Positions 45,119-52,751 of a DNA stretch of 64,000 nt are shown piece after piece. The stretch is taken from positions 27,953-91,952 of the IMG/VR virus record IMGVR_UViG_3300034101_003795; one strand, given 5' to 3'. The notes under the pieces were generated by a model. It saw only the letters and a program-made list of their open reading frames with translations, was not told where the DNA came from and did not search any database. Within the stretch, counting starts at the first letter, position 1, and every line of letters begins with the position of its first letter. The position numbers and the translations under genes are program-made. The DNA comes from a virus.

Positions 45119-46258
45119 TCCAGAAATGAGGGTTTTGATATGATTGCATACATAATCTACATCATCAATAGTCATACCATGATGAGCACCAAGCAAGAAT
45201 CCATTTTTCATAATTTGATCTGAATTAGGGAATTCTTGTAGATATTGTCTGTAAACTGGATGTCTTGTTATATTGCCAGCAAAAGTTACTCTGGTCTGAA
45301 TATTTTGATTTTCTAAATAATTCAATAATTCATATCTTTTATTGTACTGTAATGGTATAGCCAACCAGTTTGGATTAAGTGAATCATCTGGCATAACTAA
45401 TTCTTCAATATGCTGTAAATTACTTATATATCTTTCAAAATTATTACGACGAATTTGTTTAAATTTCTCAAATCTATTTAATTGTACTAGACCAAATGCA
45501 GCATTCATTTCAGAGCTTTTGAAGTTATATCCTAGAACACCATATAAGAATTTATAATCATATGGTATACCATCAACACTATGATTAAATCTATCAGCCA
45601 TTGCCTCAGAATTATCTCCTATTCTACCCCAATCTCTGAATTGTAAGCAAACATCTCTATATTTAGAATTATTAAACATCACCATACCACCAGATCCACC
45701 AGCAGTGATTATATGACTAGCATAAAAACTAGTAGTACTGATGTCGCTTTCAGTAGTATGGGTAATAGTATCAGCAGAGTCTTCAATTAAAATTATATCT
45801 TCTCTATTAATTTTTTGCAGTTCTATTTTTAATCGTTGCCAATCTGGTTTATTTCCAATAAGATTTGGCAACATAATTACTTTTATAGTATCATCTACTA
45901 ATTCTAGTATAGAATCTATAGATGGTACATAGGTTGTAAGTTCCACATCACAAAATACTGGTTCTAAACCCAATTGAATCATTGGTGCAACAGTGGTGGA
46001 GAACGTACACGCTGGTGTAATAATGCGACTACCTTTTGGTAATTGTAAACTAGCTAATGCTAATAAACAAGCTGATGATCCAGAGTTGACGAATACCCCA
46101 TATTTTTTACCGAATACAGCAGATATCTTTTGTTCAAATTCTACACTTCTTGGTCCGAATCCTGCTAACCATCCGTCTTGCAAACAATCTTTTACTGCAT
46201 CAATTTCTTCTTGACCGTATGATTCAAATTGATTTGGTGCATACCATACTTTTTTCAT
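45116..46258 (-). CDS. ColD/RfbH-like sugar 3-dehydratase (DegT family, His in place of PLP lysine)
   Basis: The 380-residue protein follows the DegT/RfbH order: YGVFVNSGSSACLLALASL, PACTFSTTVAPMIQLGLEPV, IEDSADTI, then SFYASHIITAGGSGGMVMF where the PLP-binding Lys of aminotransferases is His. Further parts read FRDWGRIG, IPYDYKFLYGVLGYNFKSSE, FAGNITRHP and LLGAHHGMTIDDVDYV, closely paralleling RfbH and ColD. His instead of Lys is the hallmark of 3-deoxygenating enzymes. It would remove the C3 hydroxyl from an NDP-4-keto-6-deoxyhexose. It overlaps the reductase gene by 35 bases. Confidence 0.82.
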   Translation of the reverse strand: MKKVWYAPNQFESYGQEEIDAVKDCLQDGWLAGFGPRSVEFEQKISAVFGKKYGVFVNSGSSACLLALASLQLPKGSRIITPACTFSTTVAPMIQLGLEPVFCDVELTTYVPSIDSILELVDDTIKVIMLPNLIGNKPDWQRLKIELQKINREDIILIEDSADTITHTTESDISTTSFYASHIITAGGSGGMVMFNNSKYRDVCLQFRDWGRIGDNSEAMADRFNHSVDGIPYDYKFLYGVLGYNFKSSEMNAAFGLVQLNRFEKFKQIRRNNFERYISNLQHIEELVMPDDSLNPNWLAIPLQYNKRYELLNYLENQNIQTRVTFAGNITRHPVYRQYLQEFPNSDQIMKNGFLLGAHHGMTIDDVDYVCNHIKTLISG

Positions 46259-47036
46259 AAAATCTTTCTTGTATTTTTTTAAATGTTAATTTGATTCCAT
46301 CAAACAGACCTATTTGCTGTATTCCTAGATCATAATAATTTCCTATATATGGACTGTCATGTTTTTTTTCATTAATAATAATATCTACTTTAGTATCATT
46401 GAGTTGATTAATAAAATTTGCTATGTCAGATAGCCAGTACTTATCCTTATAAACACAATCCAATTCTTTTGGCATATTATTATTTGTAATAAATAAATTA
46501 ATGATTTGTATTAAATCTAACATATATATAAAATCCATTTGTTTATTAGAGTGTATTATTAAATTTTTTTTATTTAAGTATCTATCTAAATTAGATTTAA
46601 TAAATCTTGTTTCAATTTCATCCTCATCAAAAACTCCAAAAATTCTAAGATTAAAAAAATTATTAGTATCTAAAATAATATTACTAATTATTTTTTTAGA
46701 AAAACCATAAGGACTATGAGTTGCAGATAATTCTGCTCCAGATCCAAATGAAATTAATTTATTAAATTTATGTTTATATCTATAAAGATTATAAAATATA
46801 GTTAAATTATCACTAATAACTTTTACGGTGTCTGTTTTTAGTCTACTTCCCCCAACAGCGGCTGAGTGAATAACACAATCGAAAAATCCATGTTCATTAA
46901 AAATTGACTCTACACATGAAGTATCTGTTAAATCACAAATAGTCCTATTGATTAGGACTAATGTATGATACTTATATAAGTATTTATATATAGCCTGTCC
47001 TAAATATCCATTACTACCAGTAATAAGTATCTTCAT
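46224..47036 (-). CDS. NAD-dependent epimerase/reductase-like SDR
   Basis: From ATG 47036 the 270-residue protein begins MKILITGSNGYLGQAIYKYL (GxxGxxG at 7-13). It has VIHSAAVGGS, FGSGAEL, SPYGFSKKI (YxxxK) and DFIYMLDLIQIINLF. This is the short extended-SDR pattern of GDP-fucose synthase/YerF-like reductases. It probably reduces or epimerises a keto group on an NDP sugar from the preceding steps. The start directly follows the upstream stop (TAAGATG). Confidence 0.75.
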   Translation of the reverse strand: MKILITGSNGYLGQAIYKYLYKYHTLVLINRTICDLTDTSCVESIFNEHGFFDCVIHSAAVGGSRLKTDTVKVISDNLTIFYNLYRYKHKFNKLISFGSGAELSATHSPYGFSKKIISNIILDTNNFFNLRIFGVFDEDEIETRFIKSNLDRYLNKKNLIIHSNKQMDFIYMLDLIQIINLFITNNNMPKELDCVYKDKYWLSDIANFINQLNDTKVDIIINEKKHDSPYIGNYYDLGIQQIGLFDGIKLTFKKIQERFYEKSMVCTKSI

Positions 47037-47037
47037 C

Positions 47038-47568
47038 TTATTTAGATTTATAAAAATCAGAAAATTCAACTAATATTGTGCTGCCATTTCTTGTTAAAGC
47101 ATTAGTATATTCAGTTACTATTTGAGAAGGCTCATATAATTCTGATATGTGTATATTTTTAAGCATTTTTTGAAATGCTTCACTAAAGTTGCCTTTATGC
47201 TGACATTGAGGGTCTATAGGATACTCACTACCTACAGCAACTCTTATAATAACTTTTGGATTATATCTACCCCCTGACATTGTAACAAATTTATCTAAAT
47301 GATTCACTATTTGATCTGTAGCCATCAATAAGAAATTCCATCTTGGAAATGTCGAAATAGGAATTAGCCCTGCTATCGCCATACCATTTGCCATACCAGA
47401 CTGTAGATATTCAGCAACAGGTAGTTCTAATTTTTTATTTGAAGATATATGTTTCATGGAATCAAATAGTCCAGTACCTTCGTACTCAACTGCTTGACCA
47501 ATAAAAATAGTATTAGAATTTTTAGCTAAAAGACTCATAGCCTTTTGTATTTCTTCATAATATTTCAT
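47038..47568 (-). CDS. thiamine-diphosphate enzyme beta subunit (E1-beta Pyr domain only)
   Basis: The 176-residue protein contains just the Pyr domain: NSNTIFIGQAVEYEGTGLFD, LELPVAEYLQSGMANGMAIAG (the Glu that activates the cofactor sits in LPVAE), FLLMATDQIVNHL, VTMSGGRYNPKVIIRVAVGS and STILVEFSDF. The C-terminal transketolase-type domain of ordinary E1-beta is absent. Together with the alpha gene (one base overlap) it would form a minimal two-chain enzyme. Confidence 0.78.
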   Translation of the reverse strand: MKYYEEIQKAMSLLAKNSNTIFIGQAVEYEGTGLFDSMKHISSNKKLELPVAEYLQSGMANGMAIAGLIPISTFPRWNFLLMATDQIVNHLDKFVTMSGGRYNPKVIIRVAVGSEYPIDPQCQHKGNFSEAFQKMLKNIHISELYEPSQIVTEYTNALTRNGSTILVEFSDFYKSK

Positions 47569-48197
47569 TAGAATTGAACCCTTACACCTGCTCCGGCATG
47601 TGGATATTTTGTATTTGTATATTGATAGTAATAAAGATGTTTTTGTTTTAATACTCCTCCATTATATGATTCATTTAAATAGTATGGAGTATCTCTACCC
47701 CAAATCATAGGAGTTGGTGTGCATACAGATTTATGATTATCTTCTACTATAAATACAATTGGTAAATCATGATTTAGACTATATTTATATGCTTCATGAA
47801 AAGCTCCAGTTTCAGCACTCATGTCCCCAACCCAACACCACACTTTATTGTTTTGATTTTTAATCTTGATAGCAAGAGCGATACCCGTTGCAATAGATGG
47901 TATACCTCCAACTATAGAACTACATATAAATTTATATTCCGGTAAGTTCATTACCATTGATTTACCTAATAAAATTTGTTCTTTAACTATTTCTGATGGT
48001 ATGCCTTTCAACAATGCTTGATAATGATTTCTCCATGTACAACATACCCAGTCATTCTCTATATCAATATCTTTAAAGATTTCAATCATTTGATCTTCAT
48101 TATCATGATACAGATGTATTGGGGCTTTAATTTTGCCAGTATTAAAGCAATTTCCTATATCGTTTTCAAAATTGATTAAATCTTCTTTAGTTACCAT
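47568..48197 (-). CDS. thiamine-diphosphate enzyme alpha subunit (E1-alpha PP domain, short)
   Basis: The 209-residue protein has CCTWRNHYQALLKGIPSE, ICSSIVGGIPSIATGIALAI and a cofactor motif VWCWVGDMSAETGAFHEAYK with LPIVFIVEDN. This corresponds to the GDG...N site of E1-alpha, with GDM instead of GDG. It is about 100 residues shorter than pyruvate dehydrogenase E1-alpha. With the beta gene it likely decarboxylates a 2-keto acid and transfers a two-carbon unit. It overlaps the 4,6-dehydratase gene by seven bases. Confidence 0.78.
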   Translation of the reverse strand: MVTKEDLINFENDIGNCFNTGKIKAPIHLYHDNEDQMIEIFKDIDIENDWVCCTWRNHYQALLKGIPSEIVKEQILLGKSMVMNLPEYKFICSSIVGGIPSIATGIALAIKIKNQNNKVWCWVGDMSAETGAFHEAYKYSLNHDLPIVFIVEDNHKSVCTPTPMIWGRDTPYYLNESYNGGVLKQKHLYYYQYTNTKYPHAGAGVRVQF

Positions 48198-49153
48198 ATA
48201 AATTTGTGTTTATAATATTTTACTATATCAATTATATCTGAATCAAAAGAATGTGTACTTCGCCATCCTAATTGTTTTAATTTATCGTCATTCAATGCGT
48301 ATCTTAAATCTTGGCCATCACGATTATATGAAAGATCTAAATACATATTAATATCAATATTGTCATTATTAAAATAATTTTTGATAATTTTTTCTACTGT
48401 AGTAATATTTGTTTGTTCAAAACCTCCACAGATATTATATATTTCATTTTTAGTAATATTATGATTATTAATGATAACATCTATTGAGTTAGCAGTATCT
48501 TCTACATGAAGCCAATTTCTAATTGGTGTTCCATTATTATGTAATGGAATTTTTCGATCTAAAGATAAAAATTTACATGTTTTAGGTATTAATTTTTCAA
48601 CATATTGACCAATACCATAATTATTTGTTGGTCTAACTATTGTATATTCTATATTGTATGTTCGTGACCATGCTTGAATTAACATATCTGCTGCCGCTTT
48701 AGTAGCAGAATAGGGATTACTGGGTTTTAGAGTATCAGTTTCTATATGTTCACCGGATAAGATATCTCCGTATACCTCATCAGTACTAAAATGTATCAGC
48801 CTTGGAGTGTGCTTGTGTTCTTGACGATAGTTCCTAAGCAATTCTAATAAATTTTGTACGCCACCGATATTCGATTTAATAAAGTCATCACTTTTAACAA
48901 TAGAATTGCCAACATGAGTTTCTGCTGCTACATTAATAATGTAATCACAATCATATAAGAATTCTATGTCATTAATATCTTTATGTTCAAAAACAAATGT
49001 AGGATATTGTTTAAATTCAGTTAAGAGATCTATATTTGCTGCATAGGTTATTTTATCAATACCTCTGATATAGTATCCTTTGTCTAAAAATAATCTGGTA
49101 ACATAGGAGCCTATGAATCCCAAACATCCAGTAATATAGATTATTTTTTGCAT
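48191..49153 (-). CDS. rmlB: NDP-glucose 4,6-dehydratase (RmlB-like)
   Basis: The 320-residue extended SDR has GCLGFIGSY (9-17), NVAAETHVGNSI near 74, FSTDEVYGD near 122 (Asp-Glu catalytic pair), NPYSATKAAADML near 146 (YxxxK), RPTNNYGIGQY and PIRNWLHVEDT. This is the RmlB pattern. It makes NDP-4-keto-6-deoxy-glucose, the entry intermediate for the next enzymes. Its ATG is five bases from a TATGAT box, so the transcript should be leaderless. Confidence 0.87.
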   Translation of the reverse strand: MQKIIYITGCLGFIGSYVTRLFLDKGYYIRGIDKITYAANIDLLTEFKQYPTFVFEHKDINDIEFLYDCDYIINVAAETHVGNSIVKSDDFIKSNIGGVQNLLELLRNYRQEHKHTPRLIHFSTDEVYGDILSGEHIETDTLKPSNPYSATKAAADMLIQAWSRTYNIEYTIVRPTNNYGIGQYVEKLIPKTCKFLSLDRKIPLHNNGTPIRNWLHVEDTANSIDVIINNHNITKNEIYNICGGFEQTNITTVEKIIKNYFNNDNIDINMYLDLSYNRDGQDLRYALNDDKLKQLGWRSTHSFDSDIIDIVKYYKHKFIW

Positions 49154-49158
49154 GATTT

Positions 49159-49186
49159 ATCATATCTGATCCAGATCAGTTGTCAA
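49159..49186 (-). promoter_or_regulatory. promoter of the 4,6-dehydratase gene (leaderless)
   Basis: TTGACA (49181-49186) and TATGAT (49159-49164) have a 16-base spacer. The start codon A at 49153 lies at the expected transcription start. The -35 is inside the end of the preceding GT34-like gene. Confidence 0.85.
49166..49179. promoter_or_regulatory. palindromic operator candidate in the promoter spacer
   Basis: CTGATC-CA-GATCAG is a perfect six-base-arm palindrome filling the -35/-10 spacer of the dehydratase promoter. A dimeric repressor bound here would block RNA polymerase. It also contains the stop codon of the GT34-like gene, which limits how it could have arisen. Confidence 0.4.
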
Positions 49187-49901
49187 GATCGCCTTTTACA
49201 TGTTGTAAAAAATTTAAAGCTAAATTAATTCTATTATCATTATTCATACCTGGCCAATGTACAAGAAAATCACCTTCTGACCATGATCCTGGATTACCTT
49301 TACAGTCTAATGCTCTTTGATGCCAGGGTGATGGATATAAGTGATATAAGTATGAATTCATAAATTTTTGATTCATTGGTTTGATTATATTTTTGTATTC
49401 AGTATATTTATGATATAAATCTATCATTGCTCCTTGTTCTGCCCATGCTCTTGCTCCCCCATCTGGTAATTTTAATCCATGATCAATAGGTTTTCCAGTA
49501 TCATCTATATATTCATTATATAAACTTAAAATATGTTCAAAATATTTAATAGCTTGAGAACTATTTTTAATTAAAAAAGAATCAGAATTAAAATCCCATA
49601 CATCATAACTAATAATGAATTCATAATTATCGTCTATCATACTCTCCAAAGTAATATCATAATTAGTAATCATAGTATCGCAACCACACCAATATATCCA
49701 ATCATATTTATTAGTTTTTAAAGTCTTTAATACAAAATCTATTTTGGCAAATCCTATATCTTTATATGTAAAATTATTTGTCTGTACTATAAGATCATAA
49801 TTATGTTTTTCGCAATATTTTCTTTTGTTATACTCTGTAGTTACTACTGCTAATGGCAATATGTTTTTTGTATATATACTTAATATAGCAAATTTATTCA
49901 T
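49176..49901 (-). CDS. GT34-like galactosyltransferase-type glycosyltransferase
   Basis: The 241-residue GT-A protein has LAVVTTEYNKRKYCEKHNYD near 18-37, KTNKYDWIYWCGCDTMITNY near 62-81 and WAEQGAMIDLYHKYTEYKNI near 153, with GDFLVHWPGM near 215. This is the GMA12/MNN10 (GT34) order. The usual DxD metal motif is replaced by CGCD, so metal coordination would depend on one Asp. It begins the run that supplies the promoter of the dehydratase. Confidence 0.65.
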   Translation of the reverse strand: MNKFAILSIYTKNILPLAVVTTEYNKRKYCEKHNYDLIVQTNNFTYKDIGFAKIDFVLKTLKTNKYDWIYWCGCDTMITNYDITLESMIDDNYEFIISYDVWDFNSDSFLIKNSSQAIKYFEHILSLYNEYIDDTGKPIDHGLKLPDGGARAWAEQGAMIDLYHKYTEYKNIIKPMNQKFMNSYLYHLYPSPWHQRALDCKGNPGSWSEGDFLVHWPGMNNDNRINLALNFLQHVKGDLDN

Positions 49902-49910
49902 AATTTTTAT

Positions 49911-50615
49911 TTAAAAGTATTGGATGTTTTGTCTATTAAAAATATAATTAGCAGCACCAGGACAATATTCTATAAAAGCATTTTTACCAAGTCCTGTCGC
50001 AATTGCACATATAAGAGATTGATTCCCCACAAATGTTGGAATACTATTAATGATACTTGCCAATTCTAGTGATGTTGGAGTTTTAATGTAATCAATATTT
50101 GGATTACCAAAATCTTTATTAAAACTATCATATTCTTCTTCTAGGCCCAAAAATAATAATTGTGATACGTGAAAGTATTTTAAAAAATCATAGTAAAATT
50201 GATTATTTCCATGATATCTATGAGTTCTATTAATAATAATTTTTTTATTTTTAATTGCTGGATCATTATTTATTGGAGCATATAGCCAGGGTTGATGGAT
50301 TCTCTCATCGTCAATTAAATTAAATTTAGAAGCATGATAATTTGTTAAGTTTGTACCAGTAATTACAGGAATATTGTCTGGATGGTCGCCATAATTATAA
50401 TCATAATTTTGATTTGAATAAAGCGTAACTTTATTTTGTAAATACGGTTGAAATTCTATTAACGGTAATAAAAAATTAGCAGATTTCCAATTAAATTTTA
50501 CAGTGTTACATCCTCCATCTATGAAAAGTTTTTGTATCTCTAGTATTTTGGTGAATAATAATGAATATATGGTATCTCCCATATCAACACAAATTTTAAG
50601 ATTATTGATTTTAAT
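49911..50615 (-). CDS. GT9-like (heptosyltransferase-type) glycosyltransferase, ATT start proposed
   Basis: The product has KIIINRTHRYHGNNQFYYDF near 125 and STIFVGNQSL-like GNQSLICAIATGLGKNAFIE near 200, the donor loop of GT9 ADP-heptosyltransferases. The only ATG (50582) omits the first beta strand. Upstream, IKINNLKICVDMGDTIYSLL is open and a stop precedes it, leaving ATT at 50613-50615 as the sole start-like codon, 10 bases after AAAGGA. I therefore extend the gene to 50615. It probably transfers a heptose-type sugar. Confidence 0.6.
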   Translation of the reverse strand: MKINNLKICVDMGDTIYSLLFTKILEIQKLFIDGGCNTVKFNWKSANFLLPLIEFQPYLQNKVTLYSNQNYDYNYGDHPDNIPVITGTNLTNYHASKFNLIDDERIHQPWLYAPINNDPAIKNKKIIINRTHRYHGNNQFYYDFLKYFHVSQLLFLGLEEEYDSFNKDFGNPNIDYIKTPTSLELASIINSIPTFVGNQSLICAIATGLGKNAFIEYCPGAANYIFNRQNIQYF

Positions 50616-50631
50616 TTTTTATATATCCTTT
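50613..50631 (-). promoter_or_regulatory. ribosome site and ATT start of the GT9-like gene
   Basis: AAAGGA (50626-50631) is followed by a 10-base A+T spacer and ATT AAA ATC. The frame has a TAA two codons earlier and no ATG/GTG/TTG before the conserved strand. Confidence 0.45.
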
Positions 50632-51175
50632 ATATTAATTTTAATACTGCTTCAGATATTGAACTAGGATCAATAGTATTTATTCTATTTAATGGATCGT
50701 CTTCATTAAAGATAGGTTTATTTTTATCATTAGGTTCAAATAAAATAATTTTATTTTTATTAGAGAAATATGGACCAGTATTATTAGCAAAATGACTATA
50801 TAAACCTACAATCTTAATATCATAATATGATGCTAAGTGTATTGGGAAACTATCGTATCCAAGATGAAGCGAAGAGTTTTTGATTAAAAAGGCCAGACTA
50901 TTATAATTAGTTTTGCCAAGATATGATGTATCAACATTATCATATTTTTTGTCTGATGAACAACCAATTTGAATAATATGATATTTAAAATTTATATTAT
51001 TTATTAAATTATCTATCACTATTTGCCATTTGTCATATTGACGAGTTGAACCTTTAGGATTAAATCCATGAAAAGTTATATAGTTTTTTTCTGGCAATAA
51101 AATTGGTTCTTCATGAATAAAACATTTATCTATCTTACATCCAGCAACACAAGCATATGTTTCTAATAAATGCAT
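50630..51175 (-). CDS. C-terminal half of a GT9-like glycosyltransferase
   Basis: From ATG 51175, behind AAGGAATAAATTT, the 181 residues begin HLLETYACVAGCKIDKCFIH and contain NYITFHGFNPKGSTRQYDKW (sugar-nucleotide domain) and LGYDSFPIHLASYYDIKIVG, the donor loop of GT9 proteins. The first Rossmann half is missing here but is supplied by the gene immediately upstream (51180-51602). So one glycosyltransferase appears to be made as two chains. Confidence 0.6.
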   Translation of the reverse strand: MHLLETYACVAGCKIDKCFIHEEPILLPEKNYITFHGFNPKGSTRQYDKWQIVIDNLINNINFKYHIIQIGCSSDKKYDNVDTSYLGKTNYNSLAFLIKNSSLHLGYDSFPIHLASYYDIKIVGLYSHFANNTGPYFSNKNKIILFEPNDKNKPIFNEDDPLNRINTIDPSSISEAVLKLI

Positions 51176-51179
51176 AAAT

Positions 51180-51602
51180 TTATTCCTTAGAATAACGAAG
51201 ATCAAAAGCGACACAACCAATACCATTATTTAGATAATTAATCAATCTTTGTGTCATTACACTAGCCATAATTGATATATCAAACAATCCGACCCATTTA
51301 CCGTATCCCTCCATAAACGGTTGTATATCCATTATATTATCATATTCTAATGTTTTTTTAATATAAGGATTATTTTTTAAGATATCAAAATATTCTTTTT
51401 TACAAGCAAAATAGATATCGCAATCATCCATATCTAGCTCATTAGCTTTATTCTGATATATCTCTTTTAGAGATCTTAGTAAGCTGGTAGCAAGAAATAT
51501 ATCTCCAGCACTTTCTGGTAGAATAAATAATATTTTTAAATTATTGTTATCTACATCAATTTCTGTTAAGATTTTTTGTAATATTTCGTTAGTATTAAGC
51601 AT
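51180..51602 (-). CDS. N-terminal half of a GT9-like glycosyltransferase
   Basis: The 140 residues have LKILFILPESAGDIFLATSL near 23-42, the heptosyltransferase opening, and an acceptor-side helix, then stop after CVAFDLRYSKE. The downstream gene in another frame (offset by one base) continues with the donor domain. The pair could be a real gene split with its own ribosome site or an ancestral frameshift. It overlaps the nucleotidyltransferase gene by eight bases. Confidence 0.6.
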   Translation of the reverse strand: MLNTNEILQKILTEIDVDNNNLKILFILPESAGDIFLATSLLRSLKEIYQNKANELDMDDCDIYFACKKEYFDILKNNPYIKKTLEYDNIMDIQPFMEGYGKWVGLFDISIMASVMTQRLINYLNNGIGCVAFDLRYSKE

Positions 51603-51987
51603 AATAATATTTTATTAAATTAGATGTTGATTTATCAGGATTTTTTTTAAAAAAAATAACTTTTGCTATATCAGATCCTATGACTCTTTTATTTTTATAA
51701 TCATCTCCGACTACAATTATATCTATATTAGAATTTTTTATTGTATTTACCAAATTTTGTTCATCATTAAAAATAACTACTTCATCAATATACTTAATAC
51801 TTTCTAGAAATAATTTACGATCTGATTCATTATTAATAGGTCTATCATAACCTTTTAAAGATTTTACTCGTAAATCACTATCTATTCCAACGGTCAGATG
51901 ATCTCCTAATCCTTTAGCATATTTTAATAAATCAATATGTCCTATATGCAAAATATCAAAACATCCATTAGTCCATACTTTAGTCAT
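51595..51987 (-). CDS. HldE-type cytidylyl/adenylyltransferase
   Basis: The 130-residue protein has the HxGH signature TNGCFDILHIGHIDLLKYAK (6-25), LTVGIDSDLRVKSLKG and KSTSNLI, as in the nucleotidyltransferase domain of HldE/RfaE and glycerol-3-phosphate cytidylyltransferase. It would activate a sugar-1-phosphate (ADP- or CDP-). In Escherichia coli HldE the kinase and this domain are fused; here they are separate genes overlapping by four bases. Confidence 0.82.
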   Translation of the reverse strand: MTKVWTNGCFDILHIGHIDLLKYAKGLGDHLTVGIDSDLRVKSLKGYDRPINNESDRKLFLESIKYIDEVVIFNDEQNLVNTIKNSNIDIIVVGDDYKNKRVIGSDIAKVIFFKKNPDKSTSNLIKYYYA

Positions 51988-52751
51988 ATCGTTGTGACCC
52001 CAAATTTAGATACTACTTTTGCCGAACACACATTAGCAAACCTTATTGATTCTTTTATATTAGAAGTTTCAATATATTTGACTACTAATGATGCCAAAAA
52101 TGTATCTCCAGCACCACAGACATCTCTTAGAAAAACAATATCTGTTGGAAAATGTTCAATAGTTGTTGAAGATTTTTCATAAAGAGTCGCACCATGCTCA
52201 CCATTGGTAACTATAATAGATGACTTTTTCCTAATTGTATCTATATCATAGATATTATCTTGATATTCCTTATTATTAATTTTAATAAAATCAATGCCTT
52301 CAAGCATTTGTGAGACTAATTTTTTTTTAGTATCTATAAAAATAGTACTATTATGTTTTTTATGATTTGCAATATATTTTATGTCTTCTTCTGTTAAAAA
52401 TCCTTTACAGTAATCAGATATTATAATATAATCATATATAGAAAAATCATATTTATTTATATCAATACGGTTACATTTATCATTAATATCTTGTCTAAAG
52501 ATAATTGTATTATATTTAGTATCAATAAATCTACGTTTAATAATTTTTATTTCTGGTTTTATATGATTTATATTTAGAGTAGGATCTATTGCTTTTAAAT
52601 TATTATAAACATTACCTGACATACCAAAATTTTCTTTTATTATACCACTATCTAAAAAACATAATGCAGATGCTTCGGGACAAACTCTATCACAATACCC
52701 GTAAATATATTCATCAATACATATTTCTCCTATCAATAATATTTTTTTCAT
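51984..52751 (-). CDS. PfkB-family sugar kinase (HldE kinase domain-like)
   Basis: The 255-residue kinase has ILLIGEICIDEYIYGYCDRV at the start, an early GMSGNV loop, DYIIISDYCKGFLTEE, SIIVTNGEHGATLYEKS and the catalytic GAGDTFLASLV (Asp) near 221. This matches the ribokinase-fold HldE kinase domain, which phosphorylates heptose-7-phosphate at C1. Substrate here is not established. It overlaps the cupin gene by four bases. Confidence 0.8.
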   Translation of the reverse strand: MKKILLIGEICIDEYIYGYCDRVCPEASALCFLDSGIIKENFGMSGNVYNNLKAIDPTLNINHIKPEIKIIKRRFIDTKYNTIIFRQDINDKCNRIDINKYDFSIYDYIIISDYCKGFLTEEDIKYIANHKKHNSTIFIDTKKKLVSQMLEGIDFIKINNKEYQDNIYDIDTIRKKSSIIVTNGEHGATLYEKSSTTIEHFPTDIVFLRDVCGAGDTFLASLVVKYIETSNIKESIRFANVCSAKVVSKFGVTTI

